The notes below the pieces were generated by a model. That model ran no database searches. It saw only the letters and a program-made list of their open reading frames with translations, and was not told the origin of the DNA. A DNA stretch of 64,000 nucleotides from Pedobacter panaciterrae (GTDB lineage Bacteria > Bacteroidota > Bacteroidia > Sphingobacteriales > Sphingobacteriaceae). The translations under genes were made by a program, and so were the position numbers. Below are positions 17,431 to 27,113 of the stretch, in pieces; position 1 is the first letter of the stretch, and each line of letters opens with the position of its first letter. Location of the stretch: NCBI RefSeq assembly GCF_001636695.1, contig NZ_LGEL01000019.1, positions 158,108 through 222,107 of the forward strand. The letters are read 5' to 3'.

Positions 17431-18106
17431 TCTTATAGCGGCCTTAAATCAGGGTGACGTCGTAATCGGTAAAGTGGTTGATTTTGATGCTGCTCATGAT
17501 TTGCTATATTCTCTTGATCTTACAACCGAAAATAAAGAGCTCACAGATGATGTTTTAAATGATACAGACCTTTTTTCTAATTGGGTTGAAGATAAACTGC
17601 GTTTAAATAATTGTAGGTACGGTATTGGTGGATATAATGAACACCGGTCTATTTATGCACGTAGTGCTCATTTTGATGCAACAGAGGAACCCCGAAGACT
17701 ACATTTGGGTGTGGATATATGGGGGGCGGTAGGAACACCTGTTTATAATTTTCATGATGCAATAGTACATAGCTTTAAATTCAATAATAATTTTGGTGAT
17801 TATGGGGCAACCATTATTCTGAAATATATTTTAGGAGATATTGTAATGCATGCGTTATACGGGCATTTGAGCTTGAAATCTTTAGATGGTTTGGAAGAGG
17901 GGATGTTTATTTCGGAAGGACAGCAGTTTGCCACATTTGGAGCGAAAGAAGAAAATGGCTATTGGCCGCCACATTTACACTTTCAGCTGATATTCAATAT
18001 GCAGACTTTAAAGGGGGATTACCCGGGTGTATGTCAATACACTAAAAGAGATATTTATCTGAAGAATTGTCCTGATCCGGCATTAATTTTAACACATACA
18101 TTTTAA
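17414..18106 (+). CDS. M23-family (LytM-like) metallopeptidase, no signal peptide
   Basis: This 230-residue protein has the Zn-binding residues of the M23 peptidoglycan endopeptidase fold: H97-x3-D101 (HLGVD), a middle His in HALYGHL near 146-152, and H187-L-H189 (HLHF). The N-terminal 75 residues are acidic and unassigned. Unlike most M23 hydrolases, there is no signal peptide or transmembrane segment, so its place of action is unclear: a cytoplasmic role, non-classical export, or a non-wall substrate are all possible. The start overlaps rbfA by 17 bases, indicating translational coupling. Confidence 0.8.
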   Translation: MKQPIDLIAALNQGDVVIGKVVDFDAAHDLLYSLDLTTENKELTDDVLNDTDLFSNWVEDKLRLNNCRYGIGGYNEHRSIYARSAHFDATEEPRRLHLGVDIWGAVGTPVYNFHDAIVHSFKFNNNFGDYGATIILKYILGDIVMHALYGHLSLKSLDGLEEGMFISEGQQFATFGAKEENGYWPPHLHFQLIFNMQTLKGDYPGVCQYTKRDIYLKNCPDPALILTHTF

Positions 18107-18138
18107 TCGGCTTTGATTTAAAATACGTAAATTGCTAT

Positions 18139-18789
18139 ATGTCAAAGATTCTCTTAGCATTATTTCTATTCCTGGGGTTAGGAGCTAAGGCTCAACCAAC
18201 TTTAAAGGGAGGGTTAGAGTCTTTTGTGATGAACAATAAAGTTTATCCTCAGTATTCTTTGCAAAACTGTATTGATGGAACAGTTACAATAAGCTTTAAG
18301 CTGAATAAGGCTGGCGAGGTCTATTTTTCCAGGATTCAAAAGGGGATAGGTACAGATCTGGATGATGAGGCTTTAAGGCTGATCCGATTAAGTAGTGGTA
18401 AGTGGACAGTTCCCTCTGATCATGATACTACAATCTCTGTTGTAGTACCTATAAACTTTAAACTGTCTGGAGATAATTGCCAGAATAAAAGTCAGAAAGA
18501 TATAAAGCAGGCAATAGAAATTTATAAAACTAATGTGGGTATGACAGATGCAGTACTTAATTTCTATAAGCACAAAGCAACTGGTAAATTTACTGCCGAT
18601 GAGGAACGAAGAATTCTGGCTTTGAAGACCAGCCTTGGTTATGATGAGGAGTACATGAAAATGAGGATTAACGACGGATTGAAGAAGCTAAAACAAAAAG
18701 ATAAGCAAGGAGCTTGCGAGGACTTTTTGTTTGTAAAGAATATGGGCTATGATCTGGCAGATGAGCAGATCGCAAAATACTGTAACTAG
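18139..18789 (+). CDS. Secreted protein with TonB C-terminal-like domain
   Basis: This 216-residue protein has a signal peptide (about 1-18, ending GAKAQ) and an N-terminal TonB-C-like fold (about 20-112; typical GTVTISFKLNKAGEVYFSRI and DDEALRLIRLSSGKW). It lacks the TonB membrane anchor and proline-rich linker, so it is not an energy transducer. The C-terminal half (115-216) is charged and helical with no recognised domain. It ends overlapping the convergent lipid-kinase gene by 4 bases (CTAG). Confidence 0.75.
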   Translation: MSKILLALFLFLGLGAKAQPTLKGGLESFVMNNKVYPQYSLQNCIDGTVTISFKLNKAGEVYFSRIQKGIGTDLDDEALRLIRLSSGKWTVPSDHDTTISVVVPINFKLSGDNCQNKSQKDIKQAIEIYKTNVGMTDAVLNFYKHKATGKFTADEERRILALKTSLGYDEEYMKMRINDGLKKLKQKDKQGACEDFLFVKNMGYDLADEQIAKYCN

Positions 18790-19661
18790 ATAATAACAGT
18801 AATTGCTGCAGGGATTATATTAGCTTCGATTCTGTTTACTTTTCCCATATATTCGCCATCGATCTGAAAATGAGCTTTATATTTAGTTTTTACATTGAGA
18901 CTGGTAACCTGAAAAGATTCAATATTCTTAGGGTTTAAAGCCATATTGGTAAACCTGAGTTTTAAAATCTCCATTACTGAGTATTGCTTTACCAGGATTA
19001 CTTCAAAGAAATCATCGTCTAGTTTTCCGTTAGGGTTAATTTTAACCCCTGTTCCGTACATGGTAGCATTTGCTATTACCACCATAGCTGCTTCTGAATG
19101 GATGATTTTATCTCTTATCCTGATCATTACTTCCAATTTATGATGACTCCATAATGCTTTCCATGCTGCTTTAGTATAACCCCACATTCCACGCTGCGGC
19201 AGATCATTAAATTTTTTAACGATGTAGGCGTTAAAACCAATATCGGCAAGGTGAATACACAGTTCATTGTTTACAGTTATGGCATGTATCTTTTTAGGTT
19301 GCCCGTTTACCACAACATCCAATGATTCTTTAATCGTTGTCGGAATACCTAATTCTTTAGCCATGCCATTTGCAGAACCGGCTGGTACAATTCCTAAAGG
19401 CGTTTCTGTTTGGAGCAGACATTCAGCAACTAACTTAATTGTTCCATCGCCGCCTACGGCTATAACCCGGTCCGCATTTGACTGGGCTATTATTTCTTTA
19501 AGCTTTTCAAATGAACAGTTTAATGGCAGCTCGTAAATCTCCGCACTATGCTCTAGTGCTTCAAAATATGCACTTATTGCATCGCCGTAATTGATCTCGC
19601 CATTTCCAGATCCTGGATTAACAATAAACAGCAATTTCAATTTAAAAGATTTTTGTCCCAT
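18786..19661 (-). CDS. Diacylglycerol kinase-like lipid kinase (YegS/BmrU family)
   Basis: This 291-residue kinase begins with the family's FIVNPGSGNG (about 12-21) and has the nucleotide-binding VGGDGTIKLVAECLL motif (near 64-78), IVPAGSANGMAKELGIP, and the C-terminal GEYMGKVN-like segment. YegS/BmrU members phosphorylate diacylglycerol or related lipids with ATP. The neighbour across the divergent spacer is an App1-like phosphatidate phosphatase gene, which may act on a related lipid pool. Confidence 0.88.
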   Translation of the reverse strand: MGQKSFKLKLLFIVNPGSGNGEINYGDAISAYFEALEHSAEIYELPLNCSFEKLKEIIAQSNADRVIAVGGDGTIKLVAECLLQTETPLGIVPAGSANGMAKELGIPTTIKESLDVVVNGQPKKIHAITVNNELCIHLADIGFNAYIVKKFNDLPQRGMWGYTKAAWKALWSHHKLEVMIRIRDKIIHSEAAMVVIANATMYGTGVKINPNGKLDDDFFEVILVKQYSVMEILKLRFTNMALNPKNIESFQVTSLNVKTKYKAHFQIDGEYMGKVNRIEANIIPAAITVII

Positions 19662-19715
19662 TACATTTTCTTTAATATCACAAACAACTTTAGTATTGCT
19701 CTGTTTTAATTATTA

Positions 19716-20693
19716 ATGAATAAATCTGTAAATGTTAAGGTGTATCATGGATACGGGCACACGCATAATCTTGTGGTATATGGTCATGTATTTAAATTTA
19801 GAGCCAAAACAATGCAGGGTTTTAGTAATAATTTATTCGTTAATATTATCCATCTGCTAAAATTGTTTGTTCTAAAGCCATACCCTCATGTAGAAGTGCG
19901 GTTAACTTTTAATGGTCAGGAAGTATATCAAAAAACAGAGTATGATGGCTTTTTTAAATTTGAGTGGTCGGCAAATAAGGAAGTTAATGCCGGGTGGCAT
20001 GGAGTAAAGATCGAAGCTTTAGGTAAAGATGGAAAGGTGATAGCTACGGGGCTGGGAAAGATTTTTGTGCCACACATTACTCAGTTTGCTTTTATTTCTG
20101 ATATTGATGATACGGTAATGGTGTCTCATTCGGCAACGATCAGTAGAAGACTTAGAGAACTTTTTATCAAGAATCCGAGAACACGAAAAACATTTAAGGG
20201 GACATATACTCATTATAGCGCCCTGGCGGTATCACATACTACAGCAGATCAGCCTAATCCCTTTTTCTATGTGTCTAGCAGTGAGTGGAATTTATATGAT
20301 TATCTGGTAGAGATTTTCAGGTATAATAAACTACCAGATGGTGCCTTTTTATTGAACCAGATTAAGCAGTTAAGAGATCTTATTAAGACAGGTAAAACCG
20401 GCCACGAAGGGAAATTGATGAGAGTTATGAGAATTTTAGATGCTTTTCCAAATCAAAAATTTGTCTTTTTTGGAGACAATACACAAAAGGATCCGGAAAT
20501 ATATACTGCTATTGCGGAGAAATACCCTAAAAATATTGAGGCTGTTTATATCAGGAATATCAGTAAGGATATGGAAGATTCAACAAGGGTGTTGTTGAAA
20601 AGGATAGAGGCACAAAATATCCGAACCTGCTTGTTTGAAAACAGTGCGGATGCAATTGAGCATTCTAAAAAGATAGGACTGATTGCGGATTAG
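19716..20693 (+). CDS. App1-family phosphatidate phosphatase-like protein
   Basis: This 325-residue protein has the App1 catalytic domain (formerly DUF2183) with the HAD-like DxDxT nucleophile motif D129-I-D-D-T133, SSSEWNLYDYLVEIF (about 187-201) and the acidic FFGDNTQKDPEIY loop (about 250-262). Yeast App1 dephosphorylates phosphatidic acid; bacterial members are less studied. Residues 1-125 form a beta-rich N-terminal domain. It is divergent from a DAG-kinase-like gene, so the pair could interconvert DAG and PA; this is inference from adjacency. It overlaps YccF tail to tail by 4 bases (TTAG). Confidence 0.85.
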   Translation: MNKSVNVKVYHGYGHTHNLVVYGHVFKFRAKTMQGFSNNLFVNIIHLLKLFVLKPYPHVEVRLTFNGQEVYQKTEYDGFFKFEWSANKEVNAGWHGVKIEALGKDGKVIATGLGKIFVPHITQFAFISDIDDTVMVSHSATISRRLRELFIKNPRTRKTFKGTYTHYSALAVSHTTADQPNPFFYVSSSEWNLYDYLVEIFRYNKLPDGAFLLNQIKQLRDLIKTGKTGHEGKLMRVMRILDAFPNQKFVFFGDNTQKDPEIYTAIAEKYPKNIEAVYIRNISKDMEDSTRVLLKRIEAQNIRTCLFENSADAIEHSKKIGLIAD

Positions 20694-21058
20694 CTTATCG
20701 ATTTTCCAAATGGTGAGAAAGCAAGATTCATTAATTTGAAGTGTTGTCGGCCAAACGGAATACCAACAATCGTAATACATAGCAGTATACCAAAGAAAAG
20801 GTGTGTAAGTGCAATCCAGAAACCTCCAAATATTAACCAAATGATATTCATTACGGTTGATAAACAGCCCGTATTGGAAGATGTATCGGTTATTTTAACA
20901 CCAAAAGGGGCAAGACCAACAAAGGCAAACTTGAAGCATTGTATTCCAAATGGAATCCCTACAATGGTAAGGCATAGGACAAGTCCGCCAAATATATACT
21001 CGAAAAAAATAAATATTCCGCCAAAAATGATCCAGATTATGTTGCCTATTAAATTCAT
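20690..21058 (-). CDS. YccF domain membrane protein
   Basis: This 122-residue integral membrane protein is made of two tandem YccF repeats: residues about 4-52 (NIIWIIFGGIFI through IVGIPFGIQCFK) and about 67-115 (NIIWLIFGGFWI through IVGIPFGRQHFK). Each ends in an AFxPFG-like motif. The family is widespread and its function is unknown. The internal repeat is ancestral to the family rather than a recent duplication. Confidence 0.88.
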   Translation of the reverse strand: MNLIGNIIWIIFGGIFIFFEYIFGGLVLCLTIVGIPFGIQCFKFAFVGLAPFGVKITDTSSNTGCLSTVMNIIWLIFGGFWIALTHLFFGILLCITIVGIPFGRQHFKLMNLAFSPFGKSIS

Positions 21059-21127
21059 GTTATGCTTTTTATTATGATGAAATATAGGAACATTAGTTAC
21101 ATTAAACCTAATGTTTTATTATTGTAA

Positions 21128-21760
21128 ATGGTTTTTAGACTACCAGAAGATGAGATTGTTTTCCCCAACCCAGCCTTGGCAGATCCGGACGGGTTACTGG
21201 CTGTAGGTGGAGATTTGAGTGTTGAAAGGTTGCTTTTAGCTTACCGTAACGGAATTTTTCCGTGGTTTAGTGAGGACGATCCGATTTGTTGGTATTCGCC
21301 CCATGAACGTTGTGTAATCTATCCTTCTGAAGTGAAGATCAGTAAAAGTATGGCTAAAGTCCTTAAGTCAGGAGAGTTTGTTATAACTTTTAACAATGCA
21401 TTCCGTGAGGTGATAGTTAACTGCGCAAAGGTAGGAAGAAAAGATCAGCCAGGTACATGGATTACTCAGGAAATGCAGGATGCCTACATTAGATTACATG
21501 AAATGGGCGTTGCGAAAAGTGTAGAGGTATGGAAAGACAATGTATTGGTGGGTGGATTGTATGGTGTGGAAGTGGGGGATGTTTTTTGCGGAGAAAGTAT
21601 GTTTAGCTTAGTAAGTAATGCATCAAAAACAGCTCTGATATGGCTGTGTAAGACCGGTAGGTTTAAGCTAATAGACTGCCAGCTGCCCAATGATCATTTG
21701 ATGAGCCTAGGGGCAGAAATGATTTCGCGTGAGCAGTATGAAGATCTTCTGAAAGATTAA
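21128..21760 (+). CDS. aat: Leucyl/phenylalanyl-tRNA--protein transferase
   Basis: This 210-residue enzyme adds Leu or Phe from charged tRNA to proteins with N-terminal Arg or Lys, marking them for ClpS/ClpAP under the N-end rule. Recognisable motifs are FPNPALADPDGLLAVGGDLS (about 12-31), YRNGIFPWFSEDDPICWYSP (about 39-58), SVEVWKDN, GGLYGVEVGDVFCGESMFS and the end DCQLPNDHLMSLGAEMISR. It is complete and of normal length for Bacteroidota. Its last 4 bases overlap the convergent SNF2 helicase gene. Confidence 0.95.
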   Translation: MVFRLPEDEIVFPNPALADPDGLLAVGGDLSVERLLLAYRNGIFPWFSEDDPICWYSPHERCVIYPSEVKISKSMAKVLKSGEFVITFNNAFREVIVNCAKVGRKDQPGTWITQEMQDAYIRLHEMGVAKSVEVWKDNVLVGGLYGVEVGDVFCGESMFSLVSNASKTALIWLCKTGRFKLIDCQLPNDHLMSLGAEMISREQYEDLLKD

Positions 21761-24651
21761 TTCAGAATCTCTTTGATATCCTCTTTACTTAAAGATTTGA
21801 AGAAGCTTTCTTCCGTGGTGATCAAAGAGCTTGCTAATCGTTTCTTACGATTTTGCAATGCTAATATCTTTTCCTCTACTGTATCTTTTGCAATGAATTT
21901 ATAGATAAACACTTTCTTTTCCTGACCTATTCTGTGTGTACGATCGATGGCCTGTTGCTCTACTGCAGGGTTCCACCATGGATCAAGAATAAACACATAG
22001 TCTGCCTGGGTTAAGTTTAAACCTACGCCACCTGCTTTGATGGAAATTAAGAATACCTTTAACTCTGTGTTTTTCTGGAATTCGGCAACTATTTCGCCGC
22101 GGTTTTTAGTTGATCCGTCAAGATAGGAAAAGGAAATGTTTTCTTTTTCGAAATAGGCTCTGAAAATATTCAGGTGTTTTACAAATTGAGAAAAGATAAG
22201 CACCTTATGCCCGCCTTTTAATACATTATCCAGGGTATGGATTACATTCTCGAATTTACCAGAATCAGAAGTATAGGTGTCATCTATCATGACAGGGTGG
22301 TTTGCCAGTTGCCGTAGTGCTGTTAAACCTTGTAAAAGTTGTACTTGTTTTTTTGCATAGGTACCATCATCCATACTACTTAGCAAGTCGTTTCGGTATG
22401 CAGATTTTGTTTTTTCATAATATGCAGCCTGATCCTCGCTCATATCGCAATAAAATACTTGCTCAGTTTTAGAAGGAAGTTCTGCTGCAACCTGCTCTTT
22501 TGTGCGACGTAAAACAAAGGGCTTTATAATAGCTTGCAGTTTACGGGCCTTTTCTTCATCCTTTCTTTTCTCAATAGCTTGAACATATTCATCGTTAAAG
22601 AATGATTGTGTGCCAAGAAGCCCGGGGTTTAAAAAGGTAAGCTGAGTCCAAAGGTCACTTACAGAGTTTTCAACAGGAGTACCGCTAAGGATCAGTCTGT
22701 ATTTAGATTTCAATGCCTTAACCGCCTTAAATGATTTGGATGAGGGGTTTTTTATATTCTGGCTTTCATCTAATATGATGTAGCTGAAATAAAAGTTCTT
22801 GAGAATATCTATATCGACCCTGGTGATTCCATAAGTTGTAATAACGATATCATATTTAGCAAATATGCTTACATCTTTATCTCTTGATGTTCCGGTATGT
22901 GAATGTATTTTAAGCTTAGGGGTAAACTTTTTAGCCTCATTTAACCAGTTGTAAATTAAGGATGTTGGCATAACAATTAAAGAAGTGCCATGAGTTGAAT
23001 TTTGCTCATTTTCTTCTTTAAGCTTTTGCAACATTGCTAGTGTTTGAATGGTTTTACCCAAACCCATATCATCCGCTAAGCATCCACCGAAATTATACTC
23101 GCGCAGGAAACTAAACCAATTGTAACCGGCCTTTTGATAACTGCGCAAGTCGCCTTTAAAATGGACAGGCATTTGGGTATCTGCAATATTCTCGAAATCA
23201 TTTAATCTTTCAAGCTTACGGCTTAAGGTTATATTGGCAATGCTGTCTTCTGCCAATTCATTTATGAGCCCTATGTGATGTTTCTTTAGGTGGAGCGACT
23301 TGCCTCCTTCTGATAGACTAAAAAGGCTGCCATATTGAGAAAACCACTTTTCGGGAATAATAGCAATTGTGCCGTCTGGAAGCGTAAATTCCCTCTTTTT
23401 ATGAAGGATATGTTGTTTAAGTGATAGAAAGGGTACTGGATAAATGCCAAAGTATACTATGGCATTTATATCAAACCAATCGTTGTCTTCTTTAATCTCA
23501 AAGTCTATTTTATTGGCAGCAAACAGGAATTTCTTTGCTCCATTGTGTTGTTCTATTTCAAAACCAAGGTTTTTTAAACCTTCTATATGCTCGTTTACCC
23601 AATTGATGATAGCATAAGATTGGTCTTGGTCATGACTGCCTGAAACCTCGAGGTTATGAAAAAGAGCGCTTGTTTTCTTTAAACCGAGGTTTAGCAAAGT
23701 ATCAAATTTCTGTTTCTCAAATGCGGTATCTCTTTTTATACGGGTAAAAATGTAATTGTCGTCCTCTTTGGCAAGACGAACGGTTACTTTCCTTTCATTA
23801 CCCATTGCAAAAGCATACTCCCCATATTTAAAGTAGAGTTGAAGCTGAGAAACCCCCGATTCTACATAAATAACTTTTAGTGTTGGTGTTGGATCATGTT
23901 TTTCTGTTTTTATATCAAAACCTTCCGCATATACGTGGTACTTTTCTATAAGGGGGGCAACGAATTTTTCAAAATAGGTTTCCTCTGTTGCCTTTGGGAT
24001 GGTAATGTAACGCTTGTTTAAAAAAGGAAGTAGTTTTTTCCCTTCAATATCCTGCTCAAAGAAATAGATCATATCATTAAGTAATAACCATGCTGGTTGA
24101 TTACTTATAATTTGAGCATCCTTAAACATAAAGTCGATCCTTAATCCTTGGTATTTTATGGTGGGGAAATAGCGTGTTTCGATATTACTACGCCTAAAAT
24201 GGAATAGTACCGTTGAGGGTTCTGATGCAATATCTATCTTTCGTTCAGCCGGCCAACCATCATTATCCATTAAGTATAATGAACCTTCGGCTTTTAGGGC
24301 CTCTAAAACTTCGGATAGTTTCTTCTCAATTTTCGGGCGTACGGTTTCATAAAACTTATCATTAAAAAACTTGCTGAAGAATTCTCCGGGTCTTATGGCT
24401 TTTTTATGGTATTTCTTTATTATGAAGTCTTGCTCTGTTTCATCAAGGATTTTGATGAGTTTAAAATCATTGTCTGTTAAATGTTTGGCAAACTCTTTAG
24501 CTGTATGTGTGAACAGGCGTTGATAGGTAAGCGAAAAATCACCCTGAGGATTTAACTGAACCATATGAGGCTCGATTAAATATCCGAAATACGCGTGTTT
24601 ACATAATGAATATACAATTTTACAAGGTTTGGTACTATCTACGCGTAACAT
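21757..24651 (-). CDS. SNF2-family DEAD/DEAH-box helicase
   Basis: This 964-residue protein has a long N-terminal region (1-about 480) of unassigned beta-rich sequence, then a SNF2 ATPase core: Walker A DDMGLGKTIQTLA near residue 528, the DEAH-box variant DESQNIKN near 632, and a C-terminal helicase lobe (about 790-930; GGHKVLIFSQFV, GGVGLNLTQADYVF, QAIDRTHRIGQ). These are dsDNA translocases that remodel protein-DNA complexes; the bacterial version may help RNA polymerase recycling as RapA does, but this protein is not RapA. It is a single gene with no restriction or defence genes beside it. Confidence 0.9.
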   Translation of the reverse strand: MLRVDSTKPCKIVYSLCKHAYFGYLIEPHMVQLNPQGDFSLTYQRLFTHTAKEFAKHLTDNDFKLIKILDETEQDFIIKKYHKKAIRPGEFFSKFFNDKFYETVRPKIEKKLSEVLEALKAEGSLYLMDNDGWPAERKIDIASEPSTVLFHFRRSNIETRYFPTIKYQGLRIDFMFKDAQIISNQPAWLLLNDMIYFFEQDIEGKKLLPFLNKRYITIPKATEETYFEKFVAPLIEKYHVYAEGFDIKTEKHDPTPTLKVIYVESGVSQLQLYFKYGEYAFAMGNERKVTVRLAKEDDNYIFTRIKRDTAFEKQKFDTLLNLGLKKTSALFHNLEVSGSHDQDQSYAIINWVNEHIEGLKNLGFEIEQHNGAKKFLFAANKIDFEIKEDNDWFDINAIVYFGIYPVPFLSLKQHILHKKREFTLPDGTIAIIPEKWFSQYGSLFSLSEGGKSLHLKKHHIGLINELAEDSIANITLSRKLERLNDFENIADTQMPVHFKGDLRSYQKAGYNWFSFLREYNFGGCLADDMGLGKTIQTLAMLQKLKEENEQNSTHGTSLIVMPTSLIYNWLNEAKKFTPKLKIHSHTGTSRDKDVSIFAKYDIVITTYGITRVDIDILKNFYFSYIILDESQNIKNPSSKSFKAVKALKSKYRLILSGTPVENSVSDLWTQLTFLNPGLLGTQSFFNDEYVQAIEKRKDEEKARKLQAIIKPFVLRRTKEQVAAELPSKTEQVFYCDMSEDQAAYYEKTKSAYRNDLLSSMDDGTYAKKQVQLLQGLTALRQLANHPVMIDDTYTSDSGKFENVIHTLDNVLKGGHKVLIFSQFVKHLNIFRAYFEKENISFSYLDGSTKNRGEIVAEFQKNTELKVFLISIKAGGVGLNLTQADYVFILDPWWNPAVEQQAIDRTHRIGQEKKVFIYKFIAKDTVEEKILALQNRKKRLASSLITTEESFFKSLSKEDIKEILN

Positions 24652-24899
24652 TGATTAAAGATTAAAATAATCGGAGGGTAAGCATTTAAAAATCTTTAAA
24701 CATACATCAAATTGAAGTTCTTTTCAAATGGAATCTCATAATATGGCTAAATTTTTATAATGAGTTCGTCGAGGGAATCAGACAGTTGGTCGTGAGTTAA
24801 CTTCTGATGGTATAAAAGCGTGGAATGGGCTGAAACGTTTGCTGCAAATGGGGGTCTTAATAATAAAAACCCCCGACAAAAACCCTAAAACTCAAAAAT

Positions 24900-25505
24900 A
24901 TGAAAACTCTAGCAAAAACATTATTCGCCTCAGCCTTGACTGTTATCTTCTTAACCTCAACAGCTATTACAACATTTGCCAACGGCATTGATAAACAAAC
25001 AACTGAATTTGCTACTCCAATGACCTTTAATAAGGTGAAAGTGAGTGGAAATGTAAAGGTTATTTTGGTTCAAAGTAAAAGAGAGCGCATTGAAGTAATA
25101 AATGGAGATTACAATCTGGATAAAACCTCTATTAAAAGGCTTGGATATACTTTGGTTATTAATTCAACAGAAGCCAATCAGATAACAGTTTTGATTTCGG
25201 TAAATGATTTACAACGGATAGATGCCTCAGATAGAGCTATTGTGAAAACTGACGGTAAGTTTGATGTTAAGTATCTTCAGGTATTCTTAAAAGATAATGC
25301 AAGGGCTTCTGTTAAAGCAAATACTGAAAGTATGTATACCTACATAAAAGATCATGCTAATTTGAAATTAAGTGGAACAACTGCAGATCATAATCTGGTA
25401 AAGGATGATATTTCTAAATTAGATACAGATCAATTGGTTGCTTTGAAAACAACAACAACGCCGTTTGATCAGGTAATGGTTGCAGCCAGTAAAAGAATTA
25501 AATAG
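24900..25505 (+). CDS. Secreted GIN-domain protein (DUF2807-like)
   Basis: This 201-residue exported protein has a signal peptide (about 1-27, ending TTFAN). Its beta-helical GIN domain (about 40-160) is made of short repeated strands (FNKVKVSGNVKVILVQ, LQRIDASDRAIVKTDGKF, DNARASVKANTESMYTYIKDHANLKLSG). The fold is common in Bacteroidota as a putative adhesin head, with no known enzymatic role. It is a stand-alone gene closed by a bidirectional terminator. A small GGGGGT/ACCCCC hairpin (24850-24874) precedes it. Confidence 0.8.
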   Translation: MKTLAKTLFASALTVIFLTSTAITTFANGIDKQTTEFATPMTFNKVKVSGNVKVILVQSKRERIEVINGDYNLDKTSIKRLGYTLVINSTEANQITVLISVNDLQRIDASDRAIVKTDGKFDVKYLQVFLKDNARASVKANTESMYTYIKDHANLKLSGTTADHNLVKDDISKLDTDQLVALKTTTTPFDQVMVAASKRIK

Positions 25506-25520
25506 ACAATTCGATTGGTT

Positions 25521-25558
25521 AAAAAAAAGCAGCTGGAATGGAACCCGCTGCTTTTTTT
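25521..25558. terminator. Bidirectional terminator between GIN-domain and ALDH genes
   Basis: An A-tract with GCAGC (25529-25533) pairs with GCTGC (25547-25551) and a T-tract. The A8/T7 flanks make it work on either strand. It lies between the convergent stops at 25505 and 25572. Confidence 0.88.
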
Positions 25559-25571
25559 ATACAATAATATT

Positions 25572-27113
25572 TTAAAGATCAAATTTGATTCCCTGTGCTA
25601 AAGGAAGTGTATTTGAATAGTTTATCGTGTTGGTTTGCCTGCGCATATAGGTTTTCCACGCATCAGACCCACTTTCGCGACCTCCGCCTGTTTCTTTTTC
25701 ACCACCAAAGGCTCCGCCTATCTCAGCCCCGGAGGTTCCTATGTTAACATTGGCAATGCCGCAATCAGCACCTTGGGCAGATAAAAATTGTTCCGCTTCC
25801 CGCAGATTAAGCGTCATTATTGCAGAGGATAGACCCTGAGGTACTCCATTTTGTAAAGCGATAGCTTCATCCAGTGTTTTGTATTTTATCAGGTATAGAA
25901 TTGGAGCAAAAGTTTCGTGCTGGACGATTTTGTATTCATTTTTCACTTCAGCAATGCATGGTTTTACGTAACAGCCACTGGTATAAGCCGAGCCTTCTAA
26001 AACGCCGCCTTCTACTATAAAATTTCCGCCTTCGGTTTTGCATTTCTCAATAGAATCAAGGTAGCTGGAAACGGCATCGGTGTCAATTAATGGGCCAACG
26101 TGATTGTGCTGATCAAGCGGATCACCAATGCGCAATTGACCATAAGCCTTTACTAGTTTTGAAGTAAATGCATCGTAAACACTTTCATGGATTATTAACC
26201 TGCGGGTAGAGGTACATCTTTGACCAGCAGTTCCCACCGCTCCAAAAACAGCGCCGATTAAACTCATGTCCAAGTCTGCATGCTCAGAGATGATAATGGC
26301 ATTGTTACCACCTAACTCCAGTAAGCTTTTGCCCAATCGGGCCCCAACTGCTACTGCAACTGCTTTTCCCATGCGGGTAGAGCCTGTAGCTGATATTAGT
26401 GGTACACGATTGTCATTTGTCATGAGCTCCCCAACTTCTTTATCTCCTATAATTAGATTACAAACACCTTCGGGAATGCCATTTGCTTTAAAGACATTGG
26501 CAATAATATGCTGGCATGCAATTGCCGTGAGTGGTGTTTTTTCAGATGGCTTCCAGATGCAAACATTGCCGCACACTAAGGCCAATGCAGCATTCCAGCT
26601 CCAAACAGCTACAGGGAAGTTAAAGGCCGAGATAATACCGACGATTCCTAATGGATGCCATTGCTCATACATGCGATGGCTAGGACGCTCGGAATGCATT
26701 GTTAATCCATACAATTGACGAGACAACCCTACAGCAAAATCACAAATGTCTATCATCTCCTGTACTTCGCCAAATCCTTCCTGAAGACTTTTACCCATTT
26801 CATAAGAAACCAGAGTGCCCAAATCTTCCTTGTTCTTACGCAGCGCATCGCCAAATTGCCGTACAATCTCGCCGCGCTTTGGGGCTGGTAAGCTGCGCCA
26901 GAATAAGTAAGCTGCTTCGGCTTTTTTTATTACTGTTTCATAATTTTGGGCAGTGGCAATCTGTGCGCCAGCTATTTTTTTTCCGTTAACCGGAGAATCG
27001 CTGTTAAGTATTTTGGCGTCAGAAGAGGCTCCCCATTCATTACCTGTGCTATAGGCCGGATTTAAATCCAGAATGTTTAAGTTTTTTAAAACCTGATTAA
27101 TATTATTCTGCAT
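25572..27113 (-). CDS. amaB: Aldehyde dehydrogenase, ALDH7-like (L-piperidine-6-carboxylate dehydrogenase type)
   Basis: This 513-residue NAD-dependent dehydrogenase belongs to the ALDH7/antiquitin group, which oxidises alpha-aminoadipic semialdehyde in lysine degradation. Visible features are the N-terminal GNEWGASSDA segment, the FNFPVAVWSWNAALALVCGN stretch typical of ALDH7, the catalytic Glu in LLELGGNNA (near 270) and the catalytic Cys in GTAGQRCTSTRR (near 304), and the end GGGRESGSDAWKTYMRRQT. Substrate assignment rests on family likeness. No other lysine-degradation gene is adjacent. Confidence 0.88.
   Translation of the reverse strand: MQNNINQVLKNLNILDLNPAYSTGNEWGASSDAKILNSDSPVNGKKIAGAQIATAQNYETVIKKAEAAYLFWRSLPAPKRGEIVRQFGDALRKNKEDLGTLVSYEMGKSLQEGFGEVQEMIDICDFAVGLSRQLYGLTMHSERPSHRMYEQWHPLGIVGIISAFNFPVAVWSWNAALALVCGNVCIWKPSEKTPLTAIACQHIIANVFKANGIPEGVCNLIIGDKEVGELMTNDNRVPLISATGSTRMGKAVAVAVGARLGKSLLELGGNNAIIISEHADLDMSLIGAVFGAVGTAGQRCTSTRRLIIHESVYDAFTSKLVKAYGQLRIGDPLDQHNHVGPLIDTDAVSSYLDSIEKCKTEGGNFIVEGGVLEGSAYTSGCYVKPCIAEVKNEYKIVQHETFAPILYLIKYKTLDEAIALQNGVPQGLSSAIMTLNLREAEQFLSAQGADCGIANVNIGTSGAEIGGAFGGEKETGGGRESGSDAWKTYMRRQTNTINYSNTLPLAQGIKFDL

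Noticed and set aside
20736-21077. 113-codon open frame on the plus strand
   Set aside because: It is antisense to yccF, whose two conserved repeats identify the real coding strand.
21757-24651. Defence-island helicase
   Set aside because: SNF2 helicases occur in several defence systems, but the neighbours here (aat, yccF, a GIN-domain protein) are ordinary, and no nuclease, methylase or toxin gene is adjacent.
26266-26718. 150-codon open frame on the plus strand
   Set aside because: It is antisense to the aldehyde dehydrogenase, including its active-site region, so it is a by-product of the real gene's codon use.
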